Origin: Pseudomonas sp. Irchel 3A7
Lineage (GTDB): Bacteria; Pseudomonadota; Gammaproteobacteria; Pseudomonadales; Pseudomonadaceae
Length of the DNA: 64,000 nt
Assembly: GCF_900187565.1 (NCBI RefSeq)
Contig: NZ_FYED01000008.1
Location: forward strand, 186,001 to 250,000
Direction: 5' to 3'
Shown here: in pieces, positions 25,839 to 38,148 of the stretch
Layout of the letters: every line of letters begins with the position of its first letter
Position numbering within the stretch: position 1 is the first letter of the stretch
Program-made: the position numbers and the translations under genes
Notes under the pieces: generated by a model
What the model saw: the letters and a program-made list of their open reading frames with translations, nothing else
Told to the model about the DNA's origin: nothing
Databases searched by the model: none

Positions 25839-27515
25839 TCATTTGCTTGGCGGCCCTTGCAGATCAATGGGCGCGGCATTCTTGGGCCGGCCGCGAATCA
25901 ACGATTCCGGGTGCCGGCCCAGGTAGTCCGCGAGGTCTCGCAAGGAGCGCGATGTGCGTCCAAGCTCGTCCAGCGTCTCCCCCAGTTTTTCCCGTTGCGG
26001 CGAATCGTCGGCCAGGGTCGAGTTGGCCGATTGCAGCGTCGTATTGGCCGATTGCAGGGTCTTGCTGACATCTATCAGGGTGGTTTGCACACTCGGCAGG
26101 GTCTTGGCGTTGAACTGGCCCAACCCTTTGCGCAGTTCCACGAGGTTGCTGTCGAGGTTGCCGGCAATCCGCTCGATGGGCAGCTGATTGATCTTGTTGA
26201 CCATCGCTTCGAGTTTTTCCTGCAGCTGTTCGAGACTGCCGGGCACCGTCGGAATGCTGACCGGGCGAACGCTCGGATCAAAGGCGACTTTCTCCGCCTT
26301 GGGGTAGAAGTCCAGGGCGATGTACAGCTGGCCGGTCAGCAGATTGCCGGTTCGGGCCTGACCGCGCAGGCCATTCTCGATGAACGTCCCCATCAGCCGT
26401 ACGCTCGCGGCTTCATCGTTGGGGTCATGATTCAACGCCTTGAGCATCTTGGTGTGGGCCTGTCCCAGGCGCTGCGGGTAAATCACGATGCCGACGTTGA
26501 CCGGGAAACTGCGTTTTTTCGCGTCGAAGTCCAGGTTGACCGACACCACTTTGCCGATTTCCACGCCGAGGAACTCCACCGGCGCATCAACCCTGAGCCC
26601 GCGCAGCGCCTGTTCGAAACGCAAGGCCAGGAATTGCGGCTTGCCGTTGGGCGGGGCGAGGGCGGTTTGCTGGTCCTCGAACAGTTCGTAGGCATACTCT
26701 TCCGGGGCCGGTTTATCGTTGGGACTGTATTCCGGTGCGCGAAAGGCAATGCCCCCTACCAGGATCGAAGACAGGGACTCGGTCTTGACCGCAAAACCGT
26801 TGGCGCCGACGTTCACGTCGATACCGCTGGCATTCCAGAAGCGGGTGTTCTCGGTGACATAGGCATCGTTGGGCGAATGGATGAACAGCTCGATGTTGAC
26901 CCCTTTGCCGTCAGGATCCAGCGCGTAGGCCACGACCTGGCCGACTTGAATCTTGCGAAAGTAGACTGGCGATCCGATATCCAGAGAGCCGAGATCCTGG
27001 GTGTGCAGCGTGAAGCGCTTGCCCGGCTCGCCGTAAGTGATCGGCGGCGGATTTTCCAGGCCTCTGAAGTTTTTCTTGCGGGTATTGGCCTGGCCGATGT
27101 CGGCGCCGATGTAGTCGCCGGACAACAGGGTATCGATACCCGATACACCACCAGCGCCGATGCGCGGGCGCACCACCCAGAACTGCGAGTCTTCGCGGGT
27201 GAAGCTTTCGGCCTGTTTGGCCAGTTTGACGGTGGCGTTGACACTTTTCTGGTCATTGCTCAGTTCCACGTCCGTGACCTGGCCGATGACGACGTTGCGG
27301 TATTTGACCTGGGTCTTGTTGGCCGTCAGGCCGTCGCCGGTCTTGAAGGTCACGGTGATGGTCGGCCCTTCCTGCATGATGCTGTGAACCACCAGGGAAA
27401 TCCCCACCAGCACCGCGACGATCGGCACGATCCACACCAGCGACACGCTGAAACGGCGGGTCTTGATGGGCGCCTGGCCAGGGGCTTGCGGCCCTTCAGT
27501 GGCTTGTTGCTTCAT
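25839..27515 (-). CDS. pqiB: PqiB-like MCE-domain intermembrane transport protein
   Basis: A 558-residue protein with one N-terminal membrane helix (about 26-48, SVSLVWIVPIVAVLVGISLVV) and three MlaD/MCE domains, recognisable by repeated GxxVxYRxVxIGxV-type segments (VKYRNVVIGQV near 77, VYFRKIQVGQV near 190, VEFLGVEIGKV near 315). A C-terminal helical region ends in a coiled-coil-like stretch (about 425-530). In Escherichia coli PqiB forms a syringe-like tunnel between the membranes. GAGGAGG six bases before the chosen ATG is decisive for this start. It overlaps pqiA by 20 bases and pqiC follows. Confidence 0.92.
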   Translation of the reverse strand: MKQQATEGPQAPGQAPIKTRRFSVSLVWIVPIVAVLVGISLVVHSIMQEGPTITVTFKTGDGLTANKTQVKYRNVVIGQVTDVELSNDQKSVNATVKLAKQAESFTREDSQFWVVRPRIGAGGVSGIDTLLSGDYIGADIGQANTRKKNFRGLENPPPITYGEPGKRFTLHTQDLGSLDIGSPVYFRKIQVGQVVAYALDPDGKGVNIELFIHSPNDAYVTENTRFWNASGIDVNVGANGFAVKTESLSSILVGGIAFRAPEYSPNDKPAPEEYAYELFEDQQTALAPPNGKPQFLALRFEQALRGLRVDAPVEFLGVEIGKVVSVNLDFDAKKRSFPVNVGIVIYPQRLGQAHTKMLKALNHDPNDEAASVRLMGTFIENGLRGQARTGNLLTGQLYIALDFYPKAEKVAFDPSVRPVSIPTVPGSLEQLQEKLEAMVNKINQLPIERIAGNLDSNLVELRKGLGQFNAKTLPSVQTTLIDVSKTLQSANTTLQSANSTLADDSPQREKLGETLDELGRTSRSLRDLADYLGRHPESLIRGRPKNAAPIDLQGPPSK

Positions 27516-28152
27516 CCTTGACCTCCTCAAAATGTGGATTTTCGCCCTTGGCGTCCCAGATCAGCCGCGGGTCGAAACTCATCGCCGACAGCATGGTGAA
27601 CACCACCACCAGGCCAAAGAACAGAATGCCCGGACGCGGCTCGATGTCGGCCAGGGCTTGAAACTTCACCAGCGAGGCCACCAGGGCGACCACGATCACG
27701 TCGAGCATCGACCAGTAGCCGATGACTTCGACGAAGCGGTACATCTTTGACCGTTCCTTGCATGCCCATCGGCTATTGCGTTGCACCGTGACCAGCAGCA
27801 GCGTCAGGGCGACGAACTTGACGCCCGGTACCGCGATGCTGGCGATGAAAATGATCAGGGCAATGTCCCAGGCACCGTGCTGCCAGAACTCCAGCACGCC
27901 GCTCATGATCGTGCTGTCGGCTCCACTGCCGACCATTTTGGTGTTCATCACCGGTAACAGATTGGCCGGGATGTAAAACACCAGGGCGGCGAGCATGTAG
28001 GCCCAGGTTCGGGACAACGAGTTTGTCTTGCGCCGGTGCAGGGGGGCGCCACAGCGCTCGCACTCGTGGGGGTCATGGGTCATGTCACAGGCCAGTCCAC
28101 AGGTGTGGCACAGGCACAGGTTGAGATCGCTGGCGACCGGAGGCGTTGTCAT
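27496..28152 (-). CDS. pqiA: Paraquat-inducible protein A, second half (PqiA-like)
   Basis: Inner-membrane protein of 218 residues with an N-terminal zinc-ribbon-like CHTCGLAC...CERCGAPL, then about four membrane segments. It matches one of the two repeats found fused in E. coli PqiA (about 417 residues); the other repeat is the separate gene just upstream. The ATG overlaps the upstream stop by four bases. It probably anchors the PqiB complex in the inner membrane. The reading frame stays open far upstream, but the ATGA overlap and domain edge fix this start. Confidence 0.9.
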   Translation of the reverse strand: MTTPPVASDLNLCLCHTCGLACDMTHDPHECERCGAPLHRRKTNSLSRTWAYMLAALVFYIPANLLPVMNTKMVGSGADSTIMSGVLEFWQHGAWDIALIIFIASIAVPGVKFVALTLLLVTVQRNSRWACKERSKMYRFVEVIGYWSMLDVIVVALVASLVKFQALADIEPRPGILFFGLVVVFTMLSAMSFDPRLIWDAKGENPHFEEVKDEATSH

Positions 28153-28745
28153 GGGATATCCCACAGATCGCGGATGTCGCGGCCGGCGACGCGGATCATC
28201 ATCAGGCTGAGGATGGCCAGGGCAAACAGGCCGATGCCGGGCAACACATCCAGTAAGCCGGCGAGTTTGATCACGGCGACCATCGCCCCCAGCAGGCAGA
28301 CTTCGAGCATGCTCCAGGGCCTGAGGGTTTCCAGCCAGCGCATGCAGAATTTGAACCCCGGCGAACGCCGGTGGGTGAGGGCGAAGCTCAGGACCCAGAT
28401 CAGCAGCGCCAACTGGAAAATCGGCGCGATGATCATGGCGATCGCCGCCACCATCGCGATGAACGTGATCGGCCCAAGACTGAGGGCCAACACTGAATCC
28501 CACAGCGTCGCGCTGTTCCTCAAGCCTTTGAGGCTGATGCTCATGACCGGGTAGAAATTGGCGAAGATCCACAGCATCAGGGCGGTGAAGGTCAATGCCA
28601 GCCGCTGCTCCACCGTCAGACCGTTATAGCGCTGAAGCACGCCGCCGCAGCGTATGCACAAGGTCTTCTGATGTTTGGCGAGCGTGACTTTTTCATACAC
28701 GCAGTCGCAGTGCTCGCAGATGATCAGTGGGTCACTCGTCGCCAT
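28149..28745 (-). CDS. Paraquat-inducible protein A, first half (PqiA-like)
   Basis: A 198-residue inner-membrane protein with an N-terminal CEHCDCVYEKVTL and CIRCGGVL zinc-ribbon pair and about four membrane helices (LALTFTALMLWIFANFYPV and following). It corresponds to the first repeat of fused PqiA proteins. It heads the operon pqiA-pqiA-pqiB-pqiC. The ATG at 28745 gives the protein start seen in homologues I recall; the ribosome-binding site is weak and the frame is open for 21 more codons upstream. Confidence 0.87.
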   Translation of the reverse strand: MATSDPLIICEHCDCVYEKVTLAKHQKTLCIRCGGVLQRYNGLTVEQRLALTFTALMLWIFANFYPVMSISLKGLRNSATLWDSVLALSLGPITFIAMVAAIAMIIAPIFQLALLIWVLSFALTHRRSPGFKFCMRWLETLRPWSMLEVCLLGAMVAVIKLAGLLDVLPGIGLFALAILSLMMIRVAGRDIRDLWDIP

Positions 28746-28858
28746 GGGCCGGGCTCGACAGAAGGCAGGAATTGATGAGCACCCCCTCAATATAGAAGTG
28801 ACTCGCAATTGAGCAAATCGAAAGGCACAACGAAGGACCGCACATGTGGCGCAAAAAC

Positions 28859-28950
28859 CTGTGGGAGCGAGCCTGCTCGCGAAGGCGGTGTGTCAGACAA
28901 TGGATTTGCCGCGGTATAAACCGTCTTCGCGAGCAGGCTCGCTCCCACAG
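28859..28950. repeat. REP pair (BIME), type A, forward-reverse
   Basis: Inverted type A REP copies between the pqi promoter region and the 3' end of the puuB-like gene. Confidence 0.9.
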
Positions 28951-28968
28951 GAGGAACGATCTGATTTT

Positions 28969-32875
<3,907 letters not shown>

Positions 32876-33007
32876 AAAGACCTCGTTATTGGTTTTGTTA
32901 ACGCGGGAGAAGGCCGTTTTCATCTTCGGGAGACTTCCCCTGTGGCGCGTTGACGACTATCTTGGGCGAGCCTTGCGGTTCCATCTATCCACTTTAAGCA
33001 TCACAAA

Positions 33008-33026
33008 GCGCACCAAAAGAGTGCGC
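33008..33026. promoter_or_regulatory. Dyad GCGCAC-N7-GTGCGC in the puuA/araC intergenic region
   Basis: Six-base perfect arms starting 30 bases before the araC start. The core GCACCAAAAGAGTGC is close to the NtrC consensus GCACY-N5-RGTGC, so nitrogen control is possible; binding by the adjacent AraC or XRE regulator is the alternative. I could not find a convincing sigma-54 promoter beside it. Confidence 0.4.
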
Positions 33027-33037
33027 GAGATCGTCCC

Positions 33038-33982
33038 ATGACAGCCTTTAAGACAGTGTGCAATTCACTACAAGTCCAAGCCTTCAACACCGCCGATGTC
33101 GCCGAGCAAATCCGCGCCACACCGGGTTGGGTCCAGCATTACCAACAAATGTCGCCGGGGCATTTCGCCGGGTTGGTGCGCTATCTGGACTTGCAGGGCG
33201 TGGAGATTTACGAAGAGTCGATGAACACTCGCGTCGAGCAGAATTTCAGCGCACCCCAGGGCTCGCTGGCGTTCTGTTTCGATCGCAGCGACAACGCGCT
33301 GTACGTGTTGAATGGCGAAAGCCGCAACATCTGGATCACCCCGGAGAACTACCAGGAAATCGCCGTGGTGTTCGGCCCGGAGTTTGTCCAGCGTCACAAA
33401 CTGGATATCGCCCGACTCGAAGGGCTGTTCATGGCGCCGCTCAATTCGCAGCAGAATGCGCTGTTCAGTCGCTGGCTCAGCGGCACGTTGACGCGGTTGT
33501 CGCAGACTATCGATCCACCGAGCCGTGAAGCCCTGACCCAGCAGTTGCTGGACGACTGCCTGTTCATCCTCGACAACGCCTGTGTCTGTCTCGATCAAGG
33601 CGCGCTGCAACGCCGGGCCGGCGAGCGGGCGATCATGAAAAGGGTAGGGGAATGGGCGGCGGACACGCCCGAAGAACACCTGAATTTACTGGAGTTGTCC
33701 CAGGTCGCCGGGGTTTCACTGCGCCAGTTGCAACATGCGTTCAAGACCTATACCGGCATGGCGCCAACCCAATGGCTGCGCCTGCGCCGCCTCAACAGCG
33801 CACGCCGTGAACTGCTCAGCCGCACACCGACGCAAACCACCGTTGCCGAAGTGGCGATGCACTGGTCATTCTGGCATTTGGGACGGTTTTCCAGCAGCTA
33901 TCGCGCACTGTTCAAGGAGTTGCCGAGTGACACCCTGAAACGCGCAAGCAGCGCTCAGCCGATGACGCGCGGGCGGCGCTAG
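33038..33982 (+). CDS. AraC-family transcriptional regulator
   Basis: A 314-residue regulator. The N-terminal 190 residues form an effector domain like that of EutR/FeaR-type proteins (VRYLDLQGVEIYEESMNTRVEQ), and the C-terminal AraC DNA-binding domain covers about 205-305, with LLELSQVAGVSLRQLQHAFK and TVAEVAMHWSFWHLGRFSSSYRALF as its two helix-turn-helix units. It is divergent from the puuA-like gene and probably controls it. Its TAG stop shares the tetranucleotide CTAG with the stop of the convergent XRE gene. Confidence 0.9.
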   Translation: MTAFKTVCNSLQVQAFNTADVAEQIRATPGWVQHYQQMSPGHFAGLVRYLDLQGVEIYEESMNTRVEQNFSAPQGSLAFCFDRSDNALYVLNGESRNIWITPENYQEIAVVFGPEFVQRHKLDIARLEGLFMAPLNSQQNALFSRWLSGTLTRLSQTIDPPSREALTQQLLDDCLFILDNACVCLDQGALQRRAGERAIMKRVGEWAADTPEEHLNLLELSQVAGVSLRQLQHAFKTYTGMAPTQWLRLRRLNSARRELLSRTPTQTTVAEVAMHWSFWHLGRFSSSYRALFKELPSDTLKRASSAQPMTRGRR

Positions 33983-34575
33983 AAGGTGGGCGGGGTAATC
34001 ACCCAGATCACCACCGCATCCACCTCGCCGGGGTTGCCGTAACGGTGCGGTTCCTGGCTGGAGAAGCTGAAGCTGTCGCCTTCGTTGAGCTGGAAATAAC
34101 GCTCGCCCACCCACAACTCGAAACTGCCCGACAACAGGTAACCGGCTTCTTCGCCTTCATGGCTGTAGCTTTGCTGGCTATAGGTGCCGGGCGGGAAGCG
34201 TGAGTGGAGCATTTCCAGCTGACGGTTGGGGGTTGGGGTCAGCAACTGATCGACGATGCCATCCTCGTAATGCACGCTCAGGCGACTGTTCTTGCGCACC
34301 ACCACGCCGTCGTCTTCGGGATTGGTGTTGGCTTCGCTGGCGAAGAACCACTGGATGGTCACGCCCAGGCTGCGGGCGATGTTGAACAGCGCCGGGATCG
34401 ATGGATAGGCGAGGTTGCGTTCCAGTTGGCTGATATAACCGGCGGTGAGTTCGCTTTGCTGTGCCAGTTCGGCCAGGGTCATGCCCCGGCGTTTGCGCAA
34501 GCCACGAATGCGTGTGCCGAGAAAATGCGGTTCGGCGCTGCCGGTTGCGGGCTGTGTGGTGCTGTTGGTGCTCAT
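33979..34575 (-). CDS. XRE-cupin transcriptional regulator (PuuR-like)
   Basis: A 198-residue two-domain regulator. An N-terminal XRE helix-turn-helix (about 22-76, LRKRRGMTLAELAQQSELTAGYISQLERN) is joined to a C-terminal cupin (about 120-195, PPGTYSQQSYSHEGEEAGYLLSG...HRYGNPGE). This architecture is that of PuuR and related polyamine or amino acid repressors. It is convergent with araC and lies beside the polyamine unit, so control of polyamine genes is likely but not proven. The annotated ATG lacks a strong ribosome-binding site. Confidence 0.9.
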   Translation of the reverse strand: MSTNSTTQPATGSAEPHFLGTRIRGLRKRRGMTLAELAQQSELTAGYISQLERNLAYPSIPALFNIARSLGVTIQWFFASEANTNPEDDGVVVRKNSRLSVHYEDGIVDQLLTPTPNRQLEMLHSRFPPGTYSQQSYSHEGEEAGYLLSGSFELWVGERYFQLNEGDSFSFSSQEPHRYGNPGEVDAVVIWVITPPTF

Positions 34576-34621
34576 TGTGAATTCCGAACCGGGGGAGGGC
34601 GTGAGCCATTTTGCACAATCC

Positions 34622-34713
34622 CTGTGGGAGCGGGCTCGCCCGCGATGACGTCGGCACAGTCAACATGTGTATTGGCTGAACCATCGCCATCGCGGGCAAG
34701 CCCGCTCCCACAG
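34622..34713. repeat. REP pair (BIME), type B, forward-reverse
   Basis: Inverted type B REP copies between the XRE regulator promoter and the 3' end of the Fe-S flavoprotein gene. Confidence 0.88.
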
Positions 34714-34753
34714 GGAATGTGTTAGCCGTCAAAGCCCCGGAGTATAAACAGGC

Positions 34754-36709
34754 TTAAAGCTCCCACGCGACTTTCAGCCCTTCATAGATCGCTTCTTCGG
34801 CGGTGCGCGGGGCCAGGCAATCACCGATGCGCCGAAATTCCACCAGCCCTTGCAGTTCATCACCGAGGGTGTCCACCGGCTGATGCCCCTGGCACAGCAC
34901 CAGCGTGTCGATGTTTTCCAGCAACATCGGCTCGCCGCTGGCGGTGTGTTGCAGGTAGACGGTATTGTCGTCGCAACCGTACAGCCGCGCATAAGGGGTG
35001 ATGGCAATCCCCAGCTTGTGCAGCTCGCCGGCCAGTTGATCACGAACATACAGCGGCAGGCTCTCCCCGCAATGGGTGCCGTTGACCGCCAGTTGCACCT
35101 GATGACCGGCGCGGGTCAGGCGCTCGGCGATGCCGGGGCCGATCCAGTCGCAGCGCCAGTCGACCACCACCACCGAACGCCCGATCTGTACCTCATCGCG
35201 CAGCACTTGCCAGGCGTCCACCACCTGCAGTTCGCCGCCGCGTTCGAAGGGTGGCCAGTACGGTTCGGCACCTGTGGCGACGATCACCACGTCCGGTTTT
35301 TCCTGTTCCACCAACGCGCGGTCGACCCGGGTGTTGCGCACCACGCGCACCCCGGCCAGTTCCATTTCCCGTTGCAGGTTGGTGCTGGCGCCGCCGAACT
35401 CGCTGCGTCGTGGCAGCAATTGCGCCAGTTGCACCTGACCGCCGAGTTGCGAGCTGGCCTCGTACAGCGTCACCTCATGGCCACGCTGGGCGGCGACGGC
35501 GGCGGCCTTCATGCCGGCCGGGCCACCGCCGGCGATCATGATGCGTTTGCGTGCTTTCACCGTTTGGCGCTGGCCAAAAATCAGTTCGCGTCCCGTTTCC
35601 GGGTGCTGGATACAGGAAATCGGCAACCCTTTATGGAAGTGCCCGATGCACGCCTGGTTGCAGGCGATGCAGGCGCGCACGTCTTCGGCGCGGCCGGTGT
35701 CGGTTTTGTTGGGCATTTGCGGGTCGCAGATCAAGGCTCGGGTCATGCCACAGACGTCGGCCTGGCCACGGGCGATAATCAACTCGGCTTCCTGGGGCTG
35801 GTTGATGCGCCCGGTGACGAACAGCGGAATGTCCAAACCGGCCTTGAAGGTCCCGGCTTCTTTCGCCAGATACGCCGCTTCAATCGCCATCGGCGGCACG
35901 ATATGCACCGCGCCACCCAGCGAGGCCGAAGTGCCGGCGACGATGTGCACGTAATCCAGTTGCCCTTGCAGCGATTGCACGGCGGCCAGTGATTCGTCTT
36001 CGGTCAGGCCTTCAGGGTCGCGCTCGTCGGCGGAAATGCGCAGGCCGATGATGAACGCCTCGTCGGTGCTGGCCCGAATCGCAGCGATGACTTCGCGCAG
36101 GAAACGCAGGCGCTGTTCCAGTTCACCGTTGTAGCCATCGGTGCGGCGGTTGACCCGTGGATTGATGAATTGCGCCGGCAGATACCCGTGACTGGCCACC
36201 ACCTCGACGCCATCGATCCCGGCCTGATGCAGGCGTCGGGCTGCGGCGGCATAACCGGCGACGATCTCGTTGATCATTGCCTGATCCAGCGCCCGTGGCA
36301 TGACCCGGAAACGCTCGTTGGGCACCGTCGATGCGGAGTAGGCCACGGCCAGCAGGCCATCGGCAGACTCCATGATTTCCCGTCCCGGATGGAACACTTG
36401 CGACAGCACCACGGTGCCGTGGGCGTGGCAGGTCTCGGCGATCTTCCGGTAGCCGTCGATGCAGGCGTCGTCGGTGGCCATCAACACATGGGAGGTGTAC
36501 CGCGCGCTGTCATGCACACCGGCCACTTGCAGCACGATCAGCCCGACACCGCCTTCGGCGCGCGCCCGGTGATAGGCGATCAGTTGCTCGTTGACCAGGT
36601 TGTCGGTGGGCATCGAAGTGTCATGACCGCTGGACATGATGCGGTTTTTCAGGCGCTTGCCACGGATCTGCAACGGTTCGAACAGGTGCGCAAAAGCAGG
36701 GGTCGACAT
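34754..36709 (-). CDS. Fe-S flavoprotein of the NADH:flavin oxidoreductase / N-demethylase family
   Basis: A 651-residue three-domain enzyme. Residues 1-335 form an old-yellow-enzyme TIM barrel (KNRIMSSGHDT, GVEVVASHGYLPAQFINPRVNRRTD). Cys347, 350, 354 and 366 have the C-x2-C-x3-C-x11-C spacing of a 4Fe-4S cluster. From about 388 comes a nucleotide-binding domain with AGGGPAGM. This is the layout of 2,4-dienoyl-CoA reductase, trimethylamine dehydrogenase and the bacterial demethylases of dimethylglycine or N-methylproline. The divergent polyamine-type binding protein suggests an imported N-methylated or quaternary amine as substrate. Exact substrate not assignable from sequence. Confidence 0.87.
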   Translation of the reverse strand: MSTPAFAHLFEPLQIRGKRLKNRIMSSGHDTSMPTDNLVNEQLIAYHRARAEGGVGLIVLQVAGVHDSARYTSHVLMATDDACIDGYRKIAETCHAHGTVVLSQVFHPGREIMESADGLLAVAYSASTVPNERFRVMPRALDQAMINEIVAGYAAAARRLHQAGIDGVEVVASHGYLPAQFINPRVNRRTDGYNGELEQRLRFLREVIAAIRASTDEAFIIGLRISADERDPEGLTEDESLAAVQSLQGQLDYVHIVAGTSASLGGAVHIVPPMAIEAAYLAKEAGTFKAGLDIPLFVTGRINQPQEAELIIARGQADVCGMTRALICDPQMPNKTDTGRAEDVRACIACNQACIGHFHKGLPISCIQHPETGRELIFGQRQTVKARKRIMIAGGGPAGMKAAAVAAQRGHEVTLYEASSQLGGQVQLAQLLPRRSEFGGASTNLQREMELAGVRVVRNTRVDRALVEQEKPDVVIVATGAEPYWPPFERGGELQVVDAWQVLRDEVQIGRSVVVVDWRCDWIGPGIAERLTRAGHQVQLAVNGTHCGESLPLYVRDQLAGELHKLGIAITPYARLYGCDDNTVYLQHTASGEPMLLENIDTLVLCQGHQPVDTLGDELQGLVEFRRIGDCLAPRTAEEAIYEGLKVAWEL

Positions 36710-36735
36710 GATGCGGTTACTCCAGCGGGCTGCCC

Positions 36736-36836
36736 CGCAGGAGCGAGCTTGCTCGCGATGGACTTGAGGGCGACGCGTTCATCCAGACACCACGCGTTTT
36801 CGTTAACGTCCATCGCGAGCAAGCTCGCTCCTACAG
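36736..36836. repeat. REP pair (BIME), type C, forward-reverse
   Basis: Two inverted copies of a third REP subfamily with core AGGAGCGAGCTTGCTCGCGA. They lie upstream of the flavoprotein gene, in what should be its leader or promoter. Confidence 0.87.
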
Positions 36837-36885
36837 AGGCAGCAGGTTTCGGCGTTGTTATTATTGCGCTATAGAAATTTACCGG

Positions 36886-36926
36886 CAGTAAAAAATCAAC
36901 TTGTTTTTTTACTGCTCCTTGCAGTA
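36886..36926. promoter_or_regulatory. Nested inverted repeats with three CAGTA half-sites, candidate operator
   Basis: A ten-base perfect dyad, CAGTAAAAAA (36886) with TTTTTTACTG (36905), overlaps a second perfect dyad TACTGC-N5-GCAGTA (36910-36926). The three CAGTA half-sites lie in the divergent promoter region, about 100 bases before the binding-protein start, where a regulator could control both genes. Confidence 0.5.
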
Positions 36927-37023
36927 GTTTCATTTCGAGCCCGCTCCTGGGGCACACCTCACCAACAATAAAAAAGGGCCGAACGGGCACAAATCCCGAC
37001 GGCACCTGCACGAGGAACCATTG

Positions 37024-38073
37024 ATGAAATCGCACACGCTCAAGCACGGTTTTTATCCCTTGGTGTTGTCCCTGGCCATGGGCCTGGGCAGCGCCCAGGC
37101 AGCATCGGACATGGTGGTGGTCGGTTACGGCGGCGCCGGACAAAAAGCCCAGGACGTGGCGTTCTTCCAACCCTTCAGCGCAGTGGATCAGAGCAAGGTG
37201 ATCCAGAGCGAATACAACGGCGAGATGGCCAAGATCAAAGTCATGGTCGACACCGGCAACGTCGATTGGGACGTGGTGCAGATCGAAGGCCCGGACCTGA
37301 TGCGCGGCTGCGAAGAAGGCATGTATGAGCGGCTGGACTGGAAACGCCTCGGCCGTAGCGATCAGTTGATCCCCGAAGCGGCCCAGGAGTGTGGCTCGGC
37401 AGCGCTGGTGTGGAGCGTGGCGATTGCCTATGACACCGACAAACTGGCCCAACCCCCAACTTCATGGGCGGACTTCTGGGACGTGCAGAAAACGCCCGGC
37501 AAACGAGGACTGCGCAAACGCGCGGTGTACAACCTGGAATTCGCCTTGCTGGCTGACGGGGTAAAAGTCGAGGACGTGTACAAGGTGCTCAATACACCGA
37601 AAGGCGTCGACCGGGCGTTTGCCAAACTGGATCAACTCAAGCCGTACATCCAGTGGTGGGAAGCCGGCGCGCAACCGCCGCAATGGTTGACCGCCGGCGA
37701 CGTGGTGATGACCTCGACCTACAGCGGACGTATCGCCGCTGCGGCGCAAAACGGCAGTCACTTGGGACTGGTCTGGCCCGGCAGCCTGTACGGCATGGAT
37801 TACTGGGCGATCATCAAGGGCTCCAAGCATGTCGATCAAGCCCAGCGGTTTATCGCGTTCGCCAACCAGCCGGAGGCCCAGGTCAATTACGTGAAGCAGA
37901 TCCCTTACGGCCCGACCAACACCGAGGCCGCCGCGCGTCTGGATGACCAGTTGGCGCAATGGGTACCGACCGCGCCGCAGAACCTCAAGGGCGCACTGTC
38001 GATGGACGTCGGTTTCTGGGTCGACCATGGCGAAGAACTGGAAGAGCGTTTCAACGCCTGGGCCAGCAGATAA
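37024..38073 (+). CDS. ABC transporter periplasmic binding protein, polyamine/quaternary-amine type
   Basis: Family 1/PotD-type solute-binding protein of 349 residues. A signal peptide of about 27 residues ends in LGSAQAA. The mature protein has the family's MVVVGYGGAGQKAQ, a WDVVQIEGPDL segment, the GKRGLRKRAVYNLEFALLADGV region and STYSGRIAAAA. No permease or ATPase gene accompanies it in the window. ATG 37024 is used rather than TTG one codon earlier; GAGGAA lies eight bases before. The class II aldolase gene follows after 75 bases and the Fe-S flavoprotein is divergent, suggesting one uptake-and-degradation unit. Confidence 0.87.
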   Translation: MKSHTLKHGFYPLVLSLAMGLGSAQAASDMVVVGYGGAGQKAQDVAFFQPFSAVDQSKVIQSEYNGEMAKIKVMVDTGNVDWDVVQIEGPDLMRGCEEGMYERLDWKRLGRSDQLIPEAAQECGSAALVWSVAIAYDTDKLAQPPTSWADFWDVQKTPGKRGLRKRAVYNLEFALLADGVKVEDVYKVLNTPKGVDRAFAKLDQLKPYIQWWEAGAQPPQWLTAGDVVMTSTYSGRIAAAAQNGSHLGLVWPGSLYGMDYWAIIKGSKHVDQAQRFIAFANQPEAQVNYVKQIPYGPTNTEAAARLDDQLAQWVPTAPQNLKGALSMDVGFWVDHGEELEERFNAWASR

Positions 38074-38148
38074 ACGCAGGGTGGCTGGACGTTTGTGTAC
38101 GTCCAGCCGTACTGTCTGCCCAGCCGATCAGCCCGGAGAACCACAACA

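Larger units (their letters stand above)
36710..37023. other. Intergenic region between divergent flavoprotein and binding-protein genes
   Basis: The 314 bases carry a type C REP pair near the flavoprotein start, then an AT-rich promoter stretch with nested inverted repeats (36886-36926) and a GAGGAA ribosome-binding site for the binding protein. No further gene is seen. Confidence 0.6.

Noticed and set aside
25827..27521. 564-codon plus-strand open frame opposite pqiB
   Set aside because: pqiB has three MCE domains, a membrane helix and a strong ribosome-binding site; the plus-strand frame has none of these.
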